In this document: one piece after another, positions 8,666 to 17,178 of the stretch | Position numbering within the stretch: the first letter of the stretch is position 1 | Layout of the letters: each line of letters opens with the position of its first letter | DNA from: Streptomyces sp. AC550_RSS872 | Lineage (GTDB): Bacteria > Actinomycetota > Actinomycetes > Streptomycetales > Streptomycetaceae | DNA length: 64,000 bases | Direction: 5' to 3' | NCBI RefSeq assembly: GCF_019049285.1 | Contig: NZ_JAGMUL010000198.1 | Location: 153,486-217,485 of the forward strand | Translations under genes and position numbers: made by a program | The notes under the pieces: generated by a model | What the model saw: only the letters and a program-made list of their open reading frames with translations | The model's database searches: none | What the model was told of the DNA's origin: nothing

Positions 8666-9217
8666 GTGCAGCTGGTAGTCGCACGGATCGGCCGCGCCCA
8701 CGGCATCAAGGGCGAGGTCACCGTCGAGGTGCGTACCGACGAGCCCGAACTGCGGCTCGCCCCCGGTGCCGTCCTGGCCACCGAACCGGCCGCCACCGGG
8801 CCGCTCACCATCGAGACCGGCCGGGTCCACAGCGGCCGTCTCCTCCTGCGCTTCGAGGGGGTCAAGGACCGCACCGGCGCCGAGGCGCTGCGCAACACCC
8901 TCCTCATCGCAGAGATCGACCCGGACGAGCTGCCCGAGGAAGAGGACGAGTACTACGACCACCAGCTCATGGACCTCGACGTGGTGACCGCGGACGGGGT
9001 CGAGGTCGGTCGTGTCACCGAGATCTCGCACCTGCCCTCCCAGGACCTCTTCATCGTCGAGCGGCCCGACGGGAGCGAGGTGATGATCCCCTTCGTCTCG
9101 GAGATCGTCACCGAGATCGACCTGGAGGAGCAGCGCGCGGTCATCACCCCGCCGCCGGGCCTGATCGACGACCGCGCGGAGGTCGCGTCCTCGCGCGACG
9201 CGGAGGCCGAGGGCTGA
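8666..9217 (+). CDS. rimM: Ribosome maturation factor RimM
   Basis: 183-residue 30S maturation factor that binds S19. The N-terminal RimM beta-barrel (VVARIGRAHGIKGEVTVEV) is followed by a PRC-barrel domain (EYYDHQLMDLDVVTADG...PSQDLFIVE...IPFVSEIV). GTG start at 8666 with AGGAGA 10 bases upstream. Its stop codon overlaps the trmD start in TGATG, which indicates translational coupling. Confidence 0.96.
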   Translation: MQLVVARIGRAHGIKGEVTVEVRTDEPELRLAPGAVLATEPAATGPLTIETGRVHSGRLLLRFEGVKDRTGAEALRNTLLIAEIDPDELPEEEDEYYDHQLMDLDVVTADGVEVGRVTEISHLPSQDLFIVERPDGSEVMIPFVSEIVTEIDLEEQRAVITPPPGLIDDRAEVASSRDAEAEG

Positions 9218-10050
9218 TGCGGCTCGACGTCGTCACGATCTTCCCCGAGTACCTGGAGCCCCTGAACGTCTCCCTGGTCGGCAAGGCACGCGCGCGTGGG
9301 CAGCTGAACGTCCATGTGCACGACCTGCGCGGCTGGACGTACGACCGCCACAACACGGTCGACGACACGCCGTACGGCGGCGGCCCCGGCATGGTCATGA
9401 AGACCGACCCGTGGGGTGACGCACTGGACTCCGTGCTGGCGGACGGCTACGAGACGGGCTCCGGCGCGCCCTCCCTGATCGTCCCCACGCCCAGCGGCCG
9501 CCCCTTCACCCAGGAACTCGCCGTCGAGCTCTCCGAGCAGCCCTGGCTGATCTTCACGCCGGCCCGCTACGAGGGCATCGACCGCCGGGTCATCGACGAG
9601 TACGCGACGCGGATGCCCGTCCATGAGGTGTCCATCGGCGACTACGTCCTCGCGGGCGGCGAGGCGGCCGTACTGGTCATCACGGAGGCCGTGGCACGGC
9701 TGCTGCCCGGTGTCCTGGGGAACGCCGAGTCCCACCGGGACGACTCCTTCGCGCCCGGCGCGATGGCGAGCCTCCTGGAAGGCCCCGTCTACACCAAGCC
9801 GCCCGAGTGGCGCGGCCGGGACATCCCCGACGTGCTGCTCAGCGGCCATCACGGCAAGATCGCCCGCTGGCGCAGGGACGAGGCGCTACGGCGGACGACG
9901 GCCAACCGGCCCGACCTGATCGAGCACTGCGACCCCAAGGTCTTCGACAAGAAGGACCGCGAGATGCTCTCCATCCTGGGCTGGATGCCCGACCCGGAGG
10001 GGGAGCCGTTCGGTCGATTTTGGCGCAGGACAGAGGGCGTGGAAGAATAG
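9217..10050 (+). CDS. trmD: tRNA (guanine-N1)-methyltransferase TrmD
   Basis: SPOUT-class enzyme of 277 residues that makes m1G37 in tRNAs reading CNN codons, including proline tRNAs, preventing frameshifts. The knot region (PTPSGRPFTQELA, LIFTPARYEGIDRRV, IGDYVLAGGEAAVLVI) is intact and contains the SAM-binding loop; the C-terminal helical tRNA-binding domain follows (SHRDDSFAPG...YTKPPEWRG). Overlaps rimM by one base. Confidence 0.97.
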   Translation: MRLDVVTIFPEYLEPLNVSLVGKARARGQLNVHVHDLRGWTYDRHNTVDDTPYGGGPGMVMKTDPWGDALDSVLADGYETGSGAPSLIVPTPSGRPFTQELAVELSEQPWLIFTPARYEGIDRRVIDEYATRMPVHEVSIGDYVLAGGEAAVLVITEAVARLLPGVLGNAESHRDDSFAPGAMASLLEGPVYTKPPEWRGRDIPDVLLSGHHGKIARWRRDEALRRTTANRPDLIEHCDPKVFDKKDREMLSILGWMPDPEGEPFGRFWRRTEGVEE

Positions 10051-10183
10051 GCCGCTGTTGTGCGTCGTCCGGCGTGCGCCCCTGCCACAGGGGGACACGA
10101 CGCCCGCCCCGACACGGACAGCATCCTCACGAAACACTAGCTCCCGCCTATGACCTGTGGCATGGGCGAAGAAAGCAGACGAA

Positions 10184-10534
10184 ATGTCTCACCTGCTCGA
10201 CTCCGTCGACGCCGCATCGGTGCGCAGCGACGTCCCGGCCTTCCGCCCGGGCGACACGGTCAACGTCCACGTCCGCGTCATCGAGGGCAACCGCTCCCGT
10301 GTGCAGCAGTTCAAGGGCGTTGTGATCCGTCGCCAGGGCGCCGGTGTCCGCGAGACCTTCACGGTCCGCAAGGTCTCGTTCTCCGTCGGCGTCGAGCGCA
10401 CCTTCCCGGTGCACACCCCGATCGTCGAGAAGATCGAGGTCGTCACCAAGGGTGACGTCCGCCGCGCCAAGCTGTACTACCTGCGCGACCTGCGCGGCAA
10501 GGCGGCGAAGATCAAGGAGAAGCGCGAGAACTGA
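10184..10534 (+). CDS. rplS: 50S ribosomal protein L19
   Basis: Large-subunit protein, 116 residues, near the 30S-50S interface. The L19 signature is clear (FRPGDTVNVHVRVIEGNRSRVQQFKGVVI). I chose the ATG at 10184 (MSHLLDSVDAASVRSD), giving the normal family length; an in-frame start 27 bases upstream has no support. Last gene of the translation cluster and followed by a hairpin. Confidence 0.97.
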   Translation: MSHLLDSVDAASVRSDVPAFRPGDTVNVHVRVIEGNRSRVQQFKGVVIRRQGAGVRETFTVRKVSFSVGVERTFPVHTPIVEKIEVVTKGDVRRAKLYYLRDLRGKAAKIKEKREN

Positions 10535-10535
10535 G

Positions 10536-10571
10536 CGCTTTCGGGGGCTCGCCCCCACGGGGTCCAAAGCG
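10536..10571 (+). terminator. Terminator hairpin after rplS
   Basis: Inner stem GGGGG/CCCCC with a CTCG loop (10543-10556), nested in an outer pair CGCTTT (10536-10541) and AAAGCG (10566-10571). It separates the ribosomal cluster from sipW. Confidence 0.65.
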
Positions 10572-10594
10572 GGGCCGGATAGCATCTGGCCCCG

Positions 10595-11317
10595 ATGGAC
10601 ACCGAAGCACAGCCGACGGAGCGCGACCGCTCCTCCTGCCCTTCCGACTCCGAGGCGATCTCGGACACAGAGGGACAGGAGGGACGGTCGCGTTTCGCGT
10701 TGGTGTCGCGGATCACCGAGTGGCTCCCGGGCGGGCGGATCAGCCTGACCCTCCTGGTCTTCCTGGCCTTTCTGCTGCTGCTGAACACGTTCGTGCTGCG
10801 GCCGTTCGAGATTCCCAGCGGATCCATGGAGTCCGGATTGAGGATCGGCGACCGCGTTCTCGTAAATAAGTTGGCGTACCGTTTCGGTGCCGAACCGCGG
10901 CGCGGTGATGTTGTCGTGTTCGATGGAACTGGGTATTTCGGGGATGCCGACTACATCAAACGGGTTGTGGGTGTGGGGGGAGACCACGTGGTCTGCTGTG
11001 ACAAGGAGGGGAGGATCCAGGTGAACGGCCGGTCGGTCGACGAGTCGACGTTCCTGTTCCCCGGAGACGGCCCGTCCACGGTGCGCTTCGACGTCGTCGT
11101 GCCCGACGGCAGGCTGTTCGTCCTCGGCGACCACCGCAGCGCCTCGAGCGACTCCCGCGACCATCTGGGCTCGCCCGGCGGCGGGATGGTCCCGGTCGAC
11201 GACGTCATCGGCCGCGCCGACTGGATCGTGTGGCCGACCGCCCACTGGACCCGACTGCACCGTCCGGACGCCTACGCGCGCGTGCCCGCAGCCGCAGCGG
11301 AGGGCACGCATGGGTAA
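10595..11317 (+). CDS. sipW: Type I signal peptidase SipW
   Basis: Membrane serine peptidase, 240 residues, that removes signal peptides of secreted proteins. One N-terminal membrane segment at about 49-68, then catalytic Ser77 in PSGSM and Lys122 in YIKRVVGVGGD, and the conserved GDHR/S-DSRD box near 175. There is no C-terminal membrane helix. It is first of four tandem paralogues in the S. lividans sipW-X-Y-Z order, which is the basis of the name. TAGCAT lies 9 bases before the ATG without a Shine-Dalgarno, so a leaderless start is possible. Its last 8 bases overlap sipX. Confidence 0.92.
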   Translation: MDTEAQPTERDRSSCPSDSEAISDTEGQEGRSRFALVSRITEWLPGGRISLTLLVFLAFLLLLNTFVLRPFEIPSGSMESGLRIGDRVLVNKLAYRFGAEPRRGDVVVFDGTGYFGDADYIKRVVGVGGDHVVCCDKEGRIQVNGRSVDESTFLFPGDGPSTVRFDVVVPDGRLFVLGDHRSASSDSRDHLGSPGGGMVPVDDVIGRADWIVWPTAHWTRLHRPDAYARVPAAAAEGTHG

Positions 11318-12401
11318 TCGTGGCAAGCCGCGTGGCGTACCCAGCAGTGCCGCCGACAACCTGCTGCCCACCGGTTCCCGGCGTGCCGCCAGCCCTGCCG
11401 GCGGTCGTACCCGCGCGGAGCGGCGCAAGCTCCAGCGCAAGGTCAAGCGGCGCCGCAGGCGCTCCGCGATGAAGGAGATACCTCTCCTCGTCGGTGTCGC
11501 CGTGCTCATAGCGCTCGTCCTGAAGACCTTCCTCGTCCAGGCCTTCGTGATCCCGTCCGGCTCCATGGAGCAGACGATCCAGATCGGCGACCGCGTCCTG
11601 GTCGACAAGCTCACCCCCTGGTTCGGCTCCAAGCCGCAGCGCGGGGACGTCGTCGTCTTCAAGGACCCCGGCGGCTGGCTCCAGGACGAGCAGACGACGG
11701 TGAAGAAGGAGGACCCCGTCGTCATCAAGCAGGTCAAGGAGGCACTCACCTTCATCGGCCTGCTGCCGTCCGACGACGAGAAGGACCTCATCAAGCGCGT
11801 CGTCGGCGTCGGCGGTGACCGCGTCAAGTGCTGTGACACGCAGGGCCGGGTCACCGTCAACGGCGTTCCCCTGAACGAGGACTACCTGTATCCCGGCAAC
11901 GCCCCCTCCAACGCGCAGTTCGACATCACCGTCCCGCAGGGCCGGCTCTGGGTGATGGGCGACCACAGGGCCAACTCCGCGGACTCCCGGGCGCACCAGG
12001 ACCAGGACTACGGCGGTACGGTCTCCGAGGGCGAGGTGGTCGGCCGCGCCATGTGGATCGCCTGGCCCTTCGGCCACTGGAGCACCCTGGACGAGCCGAA
12101 TACCTACGCGTCCGTGTCCGACTCGGCGACCGGGTCGACCGCCTCCGACCCGCTGTCGCATAGGGTTGCTTCCGACGATTCGAACGGAACGATCCAACTC
12201 CCGACCCCTGCGGAACTCCCGCTCGTTATGGGAGTGGTGGGCCTGCGCCGCGCATGGGGCAGGCAGCGGCACAGAGTAAGGAGTTGGCGTGGGGGATGTG
12301 GCGGTTGGCGCACGGTCCGGGCACGACGGCGAGGAGCACCGCGGACGTCCCGTGGGCGCAGCCGACCCGGCCGCGGACGGCGCCGTGACCTCCGGGAATG
12401 A
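11310..12401 (+). CDS. sipX: Type I signal peptidase SipX (3' end overlaps sipY)
   Basis: 363-residue signal peptidase with a basic N-terminal tail (~50 residues), one membrane segment at about 56-76, catalytic Ser85 (PSGSM) and Lys162 (LIKRVVGVGGD), and the GDHRANSADSRAH box. It has the Streptomyces-type insertion between the catalytic boxes. The C-terminus is odd: after LPTPAELPLVMGVVGL the frame runs on for about 37 more arginine-rich codons inside the sipY start, overlapping it by 113 bases. The usual S. lividans/coelicolor SipX is, as I recall, about 320 residues, so this tail may reflect a lost stop codon or a frameshift. Confidence 0.85.
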   Translation: MGNRGKPRGVPSSAADNLLPTGSRRAASPAGGRTRAERRKLQRKVKRRRRRSAMKEIPLLVGVAVLIALVLKTFLVQAFVIPSGSMEQTIQIGDRVLVDKLTPWFGSKPQRGDVVVFKDPGGWLQDEQTTVKKEDPVVIKQVKEALTFIGLLPSDDEKDLIKRVVGVGGDRVKCCDTQGRVTVNGVPLNEDYLYPGNAPSNAQFDITVPQGRLWVMGDHRANSADSRAHQDQDYGGTVSEGEVVGRAMWIAWPFGHWSTLDEPNTYASVSDSATGSTASDPLSHRVASDDSNGTIQLPTPAELPLVMGVVGLRRAWGRQRHRVRSWRGGCGGWRTVRARRRGAPRTSRGRSRPGRGRRRDLRE

Positions 12402-13257
12402 CTCCGGAGGGGACGGCGACGAAGGAGGGTCGGGCGGGCAGCCCCCGACCGACGGTGAAGGGTCGGGAGCAGTCCCCAAGCCGAAGAAGCAGCGCTCCTT
12501 CTGGAAGGAGCTGCCCATTCTCATCGGCATCGCGCTCGTCCTCGCGCTGCTGATCAAGACGTTCCTGGTGCAGGCGTTCTCGATTCCGTCCGACTCGATG
12601 CAGAACACCCTCCAGCAGGGTGACCGCGTCCTGGTGGACAAGCTCACCCCCTGGTTCGGCTCCGAACCCGAGCGCGGCGAGGTCGTCGTCTTCCACGACC
12701 CCGACAGCTGGCTGGCCGGTGAGCCCACTCCCGACCCGAACGCCCTGCAAACCTTCCTCAGCTGGATCGGCCTGATGCCGTCGGCGGAGGAGAAGGACCT
12801 CATCAAGCGCGTCATCGGCGTCGGCGGCGACACGATCGAGTGCGAGGGCACCGGCCCGCTGAAGGTCAACGGCAAGGCACTGAGCGAGGCGTCCTACGTC
12901 TACCCCGGCAACACGCCGTGCAGCCAGGACGACCAGGGCGGCCAGTTCAAGGTGAAGGTGCCCGAGGGCTTCATCTGGGTCATGGGCGACCATCGGCAGA
13001 ACTCCCGTGACTCCCGCTACAACCAGGCCGACAAGAACCACGGCATGGTCCCCGTCGACGAGGTCGTCGGCCGCGCCATCGTGATCGCCTGGCCGATCAA
13101 CCGCTGGGACAACCTGCCGGTTCCGGACACCTTCGAGCAGAACCTGAGCGCCCGGTCCGTCGCCCTGACGGTCGCGCCGCAAGGTCTCGCCCTGGCCGGC
13201 GCGGTGCCGCTGGTGCTGTGGCGTCGGCGCCGGATCAAGGTGGCCGAGACCCGCTGA
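12289..13257 (+). CDS. sipY: Type I signal peptidase SipY
   Basis: 322-residue signal peptidase. A ~65-residue acidic, Gly/Pro-rich N-terminal region precedes the first membrane segment at about 75-95; catalytic Ser103 lies in the variant box PSDSM, and the lysine is in LIKRVIGVGGD. A second hydrophobic segment near the C-terminus (VAPQGLALAGAVPLVLW) ends in a basic tail. The GTG at 12289 has a good Shine-Dalgarno (AAGGAG, 12279-12284), which supports this start despite the overlap with sipX. In S. lividans SipY is the main signal peptidase for the secretome. Confidence 0.9.
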   Translation: MGDVAVGARSGHDGEEHRGRPVGAADPAADGAVTSGNDSGGDGDEGGSGGQPPTDGEGSGAVPKPKKQRSFWKELPILIGIALVLALLIKTFLVQAFSIPSDSMQNTLQQGDRVLVDKLTPWFGSEPERGEVVVFHDPDSWLAGEPTPDPNALQTFLSWIGLMPSAEEKDLIKRVIGVGGDTIECEGTGPLKVNGKALSEASYVYPGNTPCSQDDQGGQFKVKVPEGFIWVMGDHRQNSRDSRYNQADKNHGMVPVDEVVGRAIVIAWPINRWDNLPVPDTFEQNLSARSVALTVAPQGLALAGAVPLVLWRRRRIKVAETR

Positions 13258-13403
13258 CGGGCTGAGCACCTTCGGTGAGGTGGCGCGGACCGTGCCGCCC
13301 CCGCCCGGTGCCGGGAGCTTGGAAAACCTTTGCCGAGCCTGTGACCCAGGAGGTCTCGGGAGGGGCTGCCCGGTGTCGGTACCGCCGGGTAGGGTGCGGA
13401 CCC

Positions 13404-14180
13404 ATGGGTGGCGAGAGCGCGACACGTACGGCGCCGCGTAGTGGCGGCGCGAGCAGGGGCCCGGCGGGCAGCCGGACCGGGCAGCGGTTGTCCGGGCTGG
13501 CCGTGGCGCTGGGCCTGGTGCTGTTCCTGGGCGGGTTCGTCTGGGGAGCGGTGATCTACCGGCCGTACACCGTGCCCACCAGTTCGATGGCGCCGACGAT
13601 CGGTGCGGGCGACCGCGTGCTGGCCCAGCGCGTCGACGGCGGCGAGATAGCCCGGGGCGACGTCGTCGTCTTCACCGACAAGACCTGGGTGAGCAACGCA
13701 CCCGTCGTCAAGCGCGTGGTCGCGATCGGCGGCGACACGGTCGCCTGCTGCACGGACGGCAAGCTGACCGTCAACGGCAAGCAGATCGACGAGCCGTATC
13801 TGGCCAAGGACGGCCTGGCCGAACTCCAGAACTTCCCGACGGTGACGGTGCCCAAGGGCAGGCTCTTCCTGCTCGGTGACGAACGCAGCGGCTCCCTGGA
13901 CTCCACGGCCCACCTCGCGGACGCCGCCCGCGGCACTGTCGCGCGCAGCGCGGTGTCGGCCCGGGTGGACGCTGTCGTCTGGCCCATGGACGGCATGCTG
14001 GAGCGTCCCACGGGCTTCGAACAGCTCGGCGCGCTGTCGTCGCCCGGGCCGCTGCGGACGATGGTCGCGCTGATCGTCGTCGGCGGGGTGCTCGTCCTCG
14101 GCGGCGGTGCGTACGGTCCGATCGCGAACCGGCGGAGCAAGCGGGCCCGGCCGGGCGCGGAGGCCGCGAGTGGCCGCTGA
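13404..14180 (+). CDS. sipZ: Type I signal peptidase SipZ
   Basis: 258-residue signal peptidase, the length reported for SipZ. Membrane segment at about 30-50, Ser61 in PTSSM, lysine in VVKRVVAIGGD, box GDERSGSLDS, and a C-terminal membrane helix (MVALIVVGGVLVLGGGAY) with basic tail. A 146-base gap and TAGGGT 8 bases before the ATG at 13404 suggest its own promoter; in S. lividans sipZ starts an operon separate from sipWXY and continuing into a mutT gene, as here. An upstream in-frame ATG at 13275 is not supported. Confidence 0.92.
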   Translation: MGGESATRTAPRSGGASRGPAGSRTGQRLSGLAVALGLVLFLGGFVWGAVIYRPYTVPTSSMAPTIGAGDRVLAQRVDGGEIARGDVVVFTDKTWVSNAPVVKRVVAIGGDTVACCTDGKLTVNGKQIDEPYLAKDGLAELQNFPTVTVPKGRLFLLGDERSGSLDSTAHLADAARGTVARSAVSARVDAVVWPMDGMLERPTGFEQLGALSSPGPLRTMVALIVVGGVLVLGGGAYGPIANRRSKRARPGAEAASGR

Positions 14181-14706
14181 GCCGACGGACATGAGCACGA
14201 ACCCTTACGGCGACTCGTACGTCGGTGGGCTGCGCAAGGTCGCCCGAGTCGTCCTCCTGGACCCGCAGGACCGCATTCTGCTGCTGCACGGCCATGAGCC
14301 GGAGGACCCCGCCGACGACTGGTGGTTCACCCCGGGCGGCGGCGTCGAGGGCGACGAGAGCCGTGCGCAGGCCGCGCTGCGGGAACTGGCCGAGGAGACC
14401 GGCATCACGGAGGTCGAACTCGGCCCCGTGCTGTGGCGTCGCAGGTGCTCCTTCCCGTTCGCGGGGCGCCGCTGGGACCAGGACGAGTGGTACTACCTGG
14501 CCCGTACGGCACAGACCGAGACCCGGGCCTTGGCGCTCACCGAACTGGAGCGGCGCAGCGTCGCCGGAGCACGCTGGTGGACGTGTGAGGAACTTGCCCA
14601 GGCACATGAGACGGTGTATCCGACCAGACTCGCCGAGCTTCTGCGCACACTGCTCGACGAAGGTCCCCCCGCCCGGTCCGTCACCCTTGACCCCGAAATT
14701 GTCTAG
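14170..14706 (+). CDS. NUDIX hydrolase (MutT family)
   Basis: 178-residue NUDIX enzyme that would hydrolyse a nucleoside-diphosphate-linked substrate. The NUDIX box is complete: GGGVEGDESRAQAALRELAE followed by ETGI (about residues 55-80). The GTG at 14170 overlaps the sipZ stop and has GGAGG 6 bases upstream, so the genes are translationally coupled; ATG 14191 is an alternative. The substrate is unknown. Confidence 0.88.
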   Translation: MAAEPTDMSTNPYGDSYVGGLRKVARVVLLDPQDRILLLHGHEPEDPADDWWFTPGGGVEGDESRAQAALRELAEETGITEVELGPVLWRRRCSFPFAGRRWDQDEWYYLARTAQTETRALALTELERRSVAGARWWTCEELAQAHETVYPTRLAELLRTLLDEGPPARSVTLDPEIV

Positions 14707-14762
14707 GTGCTGACGGGACTGGCGCACAATGGTGGGATCGCACGGCTGAAGGGGAACATGCC

Positions 14763-15071
14763 ATGAGCGCCGAGGACCTCGAAAAGTACGAGACCGAGAT
14801 GGAGCTCAAGCTCTATCGGGAGTACCGCGATGTCGTCGGTCTGTTCAAGTATGTGATCGAGACCGAGCGCCGCTTCTACCTGACCAACGACTACGAGATG
14901 CAGGTGCACTCGGTCCAGGGTGAGGTGTTCTTCGAGGTGTCCATGGCGGACGCCTGGGTGTGGGACATGTACCGGCCGGCGCGGTTCGTGAAGCAGGTCC
15001 GCGTGCTCACGTTCAAGGACGTGAATATCGAGGAGCTGAACAAGAGCGATCTCGAGCTTCCCGGTGGATGA
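14763..15071 (+). CDS. DUF2469 protein
   Basis: 102-residue actinobacterial protein of unknown function, highly conserved (MSAEDLEKYETEMELKLYRE at the N-terminus). No catalytic motif or membrane segment. In actinobacteria it is regularly placed between rplS/sip genes and yraN, so it probably has a housekeeping role linked to that neighbourhood. Confidence 0.9.
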   Translation: MSAEDLEKYETEMELKLYREYRDVVGLFKYVIETERRFYLTNDYEMQVHSVQGEVFFEVSMADAWVWDMYRPARFVKQVRVLTFKDVNIEELNKSDLELPGG

Positions 15072-15188
15072 CGCCCGGTGACGTTCACTCGCAGGGGTGA
15101 GCAAGTTATCCACAGACGCGGACTTGTCCACCAAGATCCAATAGCTCGCTGAGCTGCCCTCATCGTTGGCGCCGGAGGTGGTGCCGAC

Positions 15189-15551
15189 ATGAACGCACGC
15201 AGTGCACTCGGCAGGTACGGCGAGGATCTGGCCGCGCGGCGGCTGACCGAGGCCGGGATGACGGTTCTGGAGCGCAACTGGCGCTGTGGCAGGACCGGAG
15301 AGATCGACATCGTCGCCAAGGACGGCGACGTGCTGGTCGTGTGCGAGGTGAAGACCCGCAGGACCAGCGGCTACGAGCATCCGATGGCCGCGGTCACACC
15401 CGAGAAGGCGCAGCGCCTGAGGGGCCTCGCGGAACACTGGATCCACGCGCACGGCGGAGCCCCACCCGGAGGCGTCCGCATCGACCTGGTCGGCATCGTC
15501 CTGCCCGACCGCGGCGCCCCGGTGGTCGAGCACGCGCGGGGGGTGGCCTGA
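15189..15551 (+). CDS. YraN-family (UPF0102) nuclease-fold protein
   Basis: 120-residue protein with the restriction-endonuclease-like fold: GRYGEDLAARRLTEAG, then E-I-D at RTGEIDIVAKDGD and E-V-K at VCEVKTRR, the D...ExK core. It is often found next to yifB/comM and dprA, as here, but its role is unproven. One base separates it from the next gene. Confidence 0.88.
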   Translation: MNARSALGRYGEDLAARRLTEAGMTVLERNWRCGRTGEIDIVAKDGDVLVVCEVKTRRTSGYEHPMAAVTPEKAQRLRGLAEHWIHAHGGAPPGGVRIDLVGIVLPDRGAPVVEHARGVA

Positions 15552-15552
15552 C

Positions 15553-17178
15553 ATGGGGTTCGCGCGGACGTGTTCGGTGGCCCTGGTGGGCGTCGAGGGG
15601 GTCGTGGTCGAGGTCCAGGCGGACCTGGAGCCGGGGGTCGCGGCTTTCACGCTGGTGGGGCTGCCGGACAAGAGCCTGACGGAGAGCCGGGACCGGGTGC
15701 GGGCGGCCGTCGTCAACTCGGGCGGCGAGTGGCCGCAGAAGAAGCTCACCGTCGGGCTCAGCCCGGCATCGGTGCCCAAGGCGGGCAGCGGCTTCGACCT
15801 GGCCGTCGCGTGCGCCGTCCTCGGCGCCTCCGAGCGGATCGACCCGAAGGTTCTCGCCGACATCGTGATGATCGGTGAGCTGGGCCTGGACGGACGCGTG
15901 CGTCCCGTACGGGGCATCCTGCCCGCGGTGCTGGCGGCGGCGGACGCCGGCTATGTGCAGGTCGTCGTGCCGGAGTGCGCCGCGGCCGAGGCCTCGCTGG
16001 TGCCGGGCGTCTCCGTCCTGGGCGTGCGCAGCCTGCGCCAGCTCATCGCCGTCCTCGCGGACGAACCCGTACCCGACGAGGAACCCGACGACCAAAACCG
16101 CCCCGATCCGCTGCTCGCGGGTCTGCGCGTGCCCGGGACGGGCGCGGCCACGGGAATCCACAGCATGGGCGCCGCCCAGCCCGACCACGGGCACGACCTG
16201 GCCGACGTGGTGGGCCAGATGTCGGCGCGTACGGCCGTGGAGGTCGCCGCGGCCGGCGGGCACCATCTGTTCCTGGAGGGGCCGCCCGGCGCCGGCAAGA
16301 CGATGCTCGCGGAGCGACTGCCGGCCATCCTCCCCCGGCTCGCCAGGGAGGAGTCACTGGAGGTCACGGCGGTGCACTCGGTGGCGGGACTGCTGCCCCC
16401 GGGCAAGCCCCTGATCGACGTCGCCCCCTACTGCGCCCCGCACCACTCCGCGACGATGCAGGCGCTCGTCGGCGGCGGCCAGGGCATCGCGCGGCCCGGT
16501 GCGGTGTCCCTGTCCCACCGCGGCGTCCTCTTTTTGGACGAGACGCCCGAGTTCAGCAGCCAGGCCCTCGACGCCCTGCGGCAGCCCCTGGAGGCCGGGC
16601 ATGTCGTCATCGCGCGCAGCGCGGGCGTCGTGCGCTTCCCGGCGAAGTTCCTGATGGTGCTGGCCGCGAACCCGTGCCCGTGCGGCCGCTTCTCCCGGAC
16701 GGACGAGATGTGTGACTGCCCGCCCTCGGCGATCCGCCGCTATCAGGCCCGGCTGTCCGGACCCCTGCTCGACCGGGTCGACCTCCGCGTCGAGGTGGAC
16801 CGGGTCACCCGCGCCCAGCTGACCGAGCGCGGCGCCCGGGGCGAGTCCACCGCGAGGGTCGCCGACCGGGTGCGCGCGGCCCGTGAGCGCGCGTCGGCCC
16901 GGCTCGCCGGTACGCCCTGGCGGACCAACAGCGAGATCCCCGGACGGGAACTGCGCAGCCGCTGGTACGCCGCGATCGGCGCCATGGACGAGGCGGAACG
17001 GAACCTGGAGCGCGGTGTGCTGACCGCCCGCGGGCTCGACCGCGTCCTGCGCGTCGCCTGGACCGTCGCCGACCTCGTCGGCCACGACCGGCCCGACGCG
17101 ACGGACGTCGCCCTCGCACTCCAACTGCGCACCGGCGTCCCGCGCGGTGTGCCCATGGCCATTGGGGCACTGACATGA
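15553..17178 (+). CDS. YifB/ComM-family Mg-chelatase-like AAA+ ATPase
   Basis: 541-residue AAA+ protein. N-terminal ChlI-like domain (residues 1-165), AAA core with Walker A GPPGAGKT near 245, Walker B LFLDETPEF near 325, and a conserved cysteine cluster (NPCPCGRFSRTDEMCDCPP) near 374-392; the C-terminal Mg-chelatase subunit C domain ends the protein. Vibrio and Haemophilus ComM is a branch-migration helicase in natural transformation. Forms an operon with yraN and dprA (4-base overlap downstream). Confidence 0.92.
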   Translation: MGFARTCSVALVGVEGVVVEVQADLEPGVAAFTLVGLPDKSLTESRDRVRAAVVNSGGEWPQKKLTVGLSPASVPKAGSGFDLAVACAVLGASERIDPKVLADIVMIGELGLDGRVRPVRGILPAVLAAADAGYVQVVVPECAAAEASLVPGVSVLGVRSLRQLIAVLADEPVPDEEPDDQNRPDPLLAGLRVPGTGAATGIHSMGAAQPDHGHDLADVVGQMSARTAVEVAAAGGHHLFLEGPPGAGKTMLAERLPAILPRLAREESLEVTAVHSVAGLLPPGKPLIDVAPYCAPHHSATMQALVGGGQGIARPGAVSLSHRGVLFLDETPEFSSQALDALRQPLEAGHVVIARSAGVVRFPAKFLMVLAANPCPCGRFSRTDEMCDCPPSAIRRYQARLSGPLLDRVDLRVEVDRVTRAQLTERGARGESTARVADRVRAARERASARLAGTPWRTNSEIPGRELRSRWYAAIGAMDEAERNLERGVLTARGLDRVLRVAWTVADLVGHDRPDATDVALALQLRTGVPRGVPMAIGALT

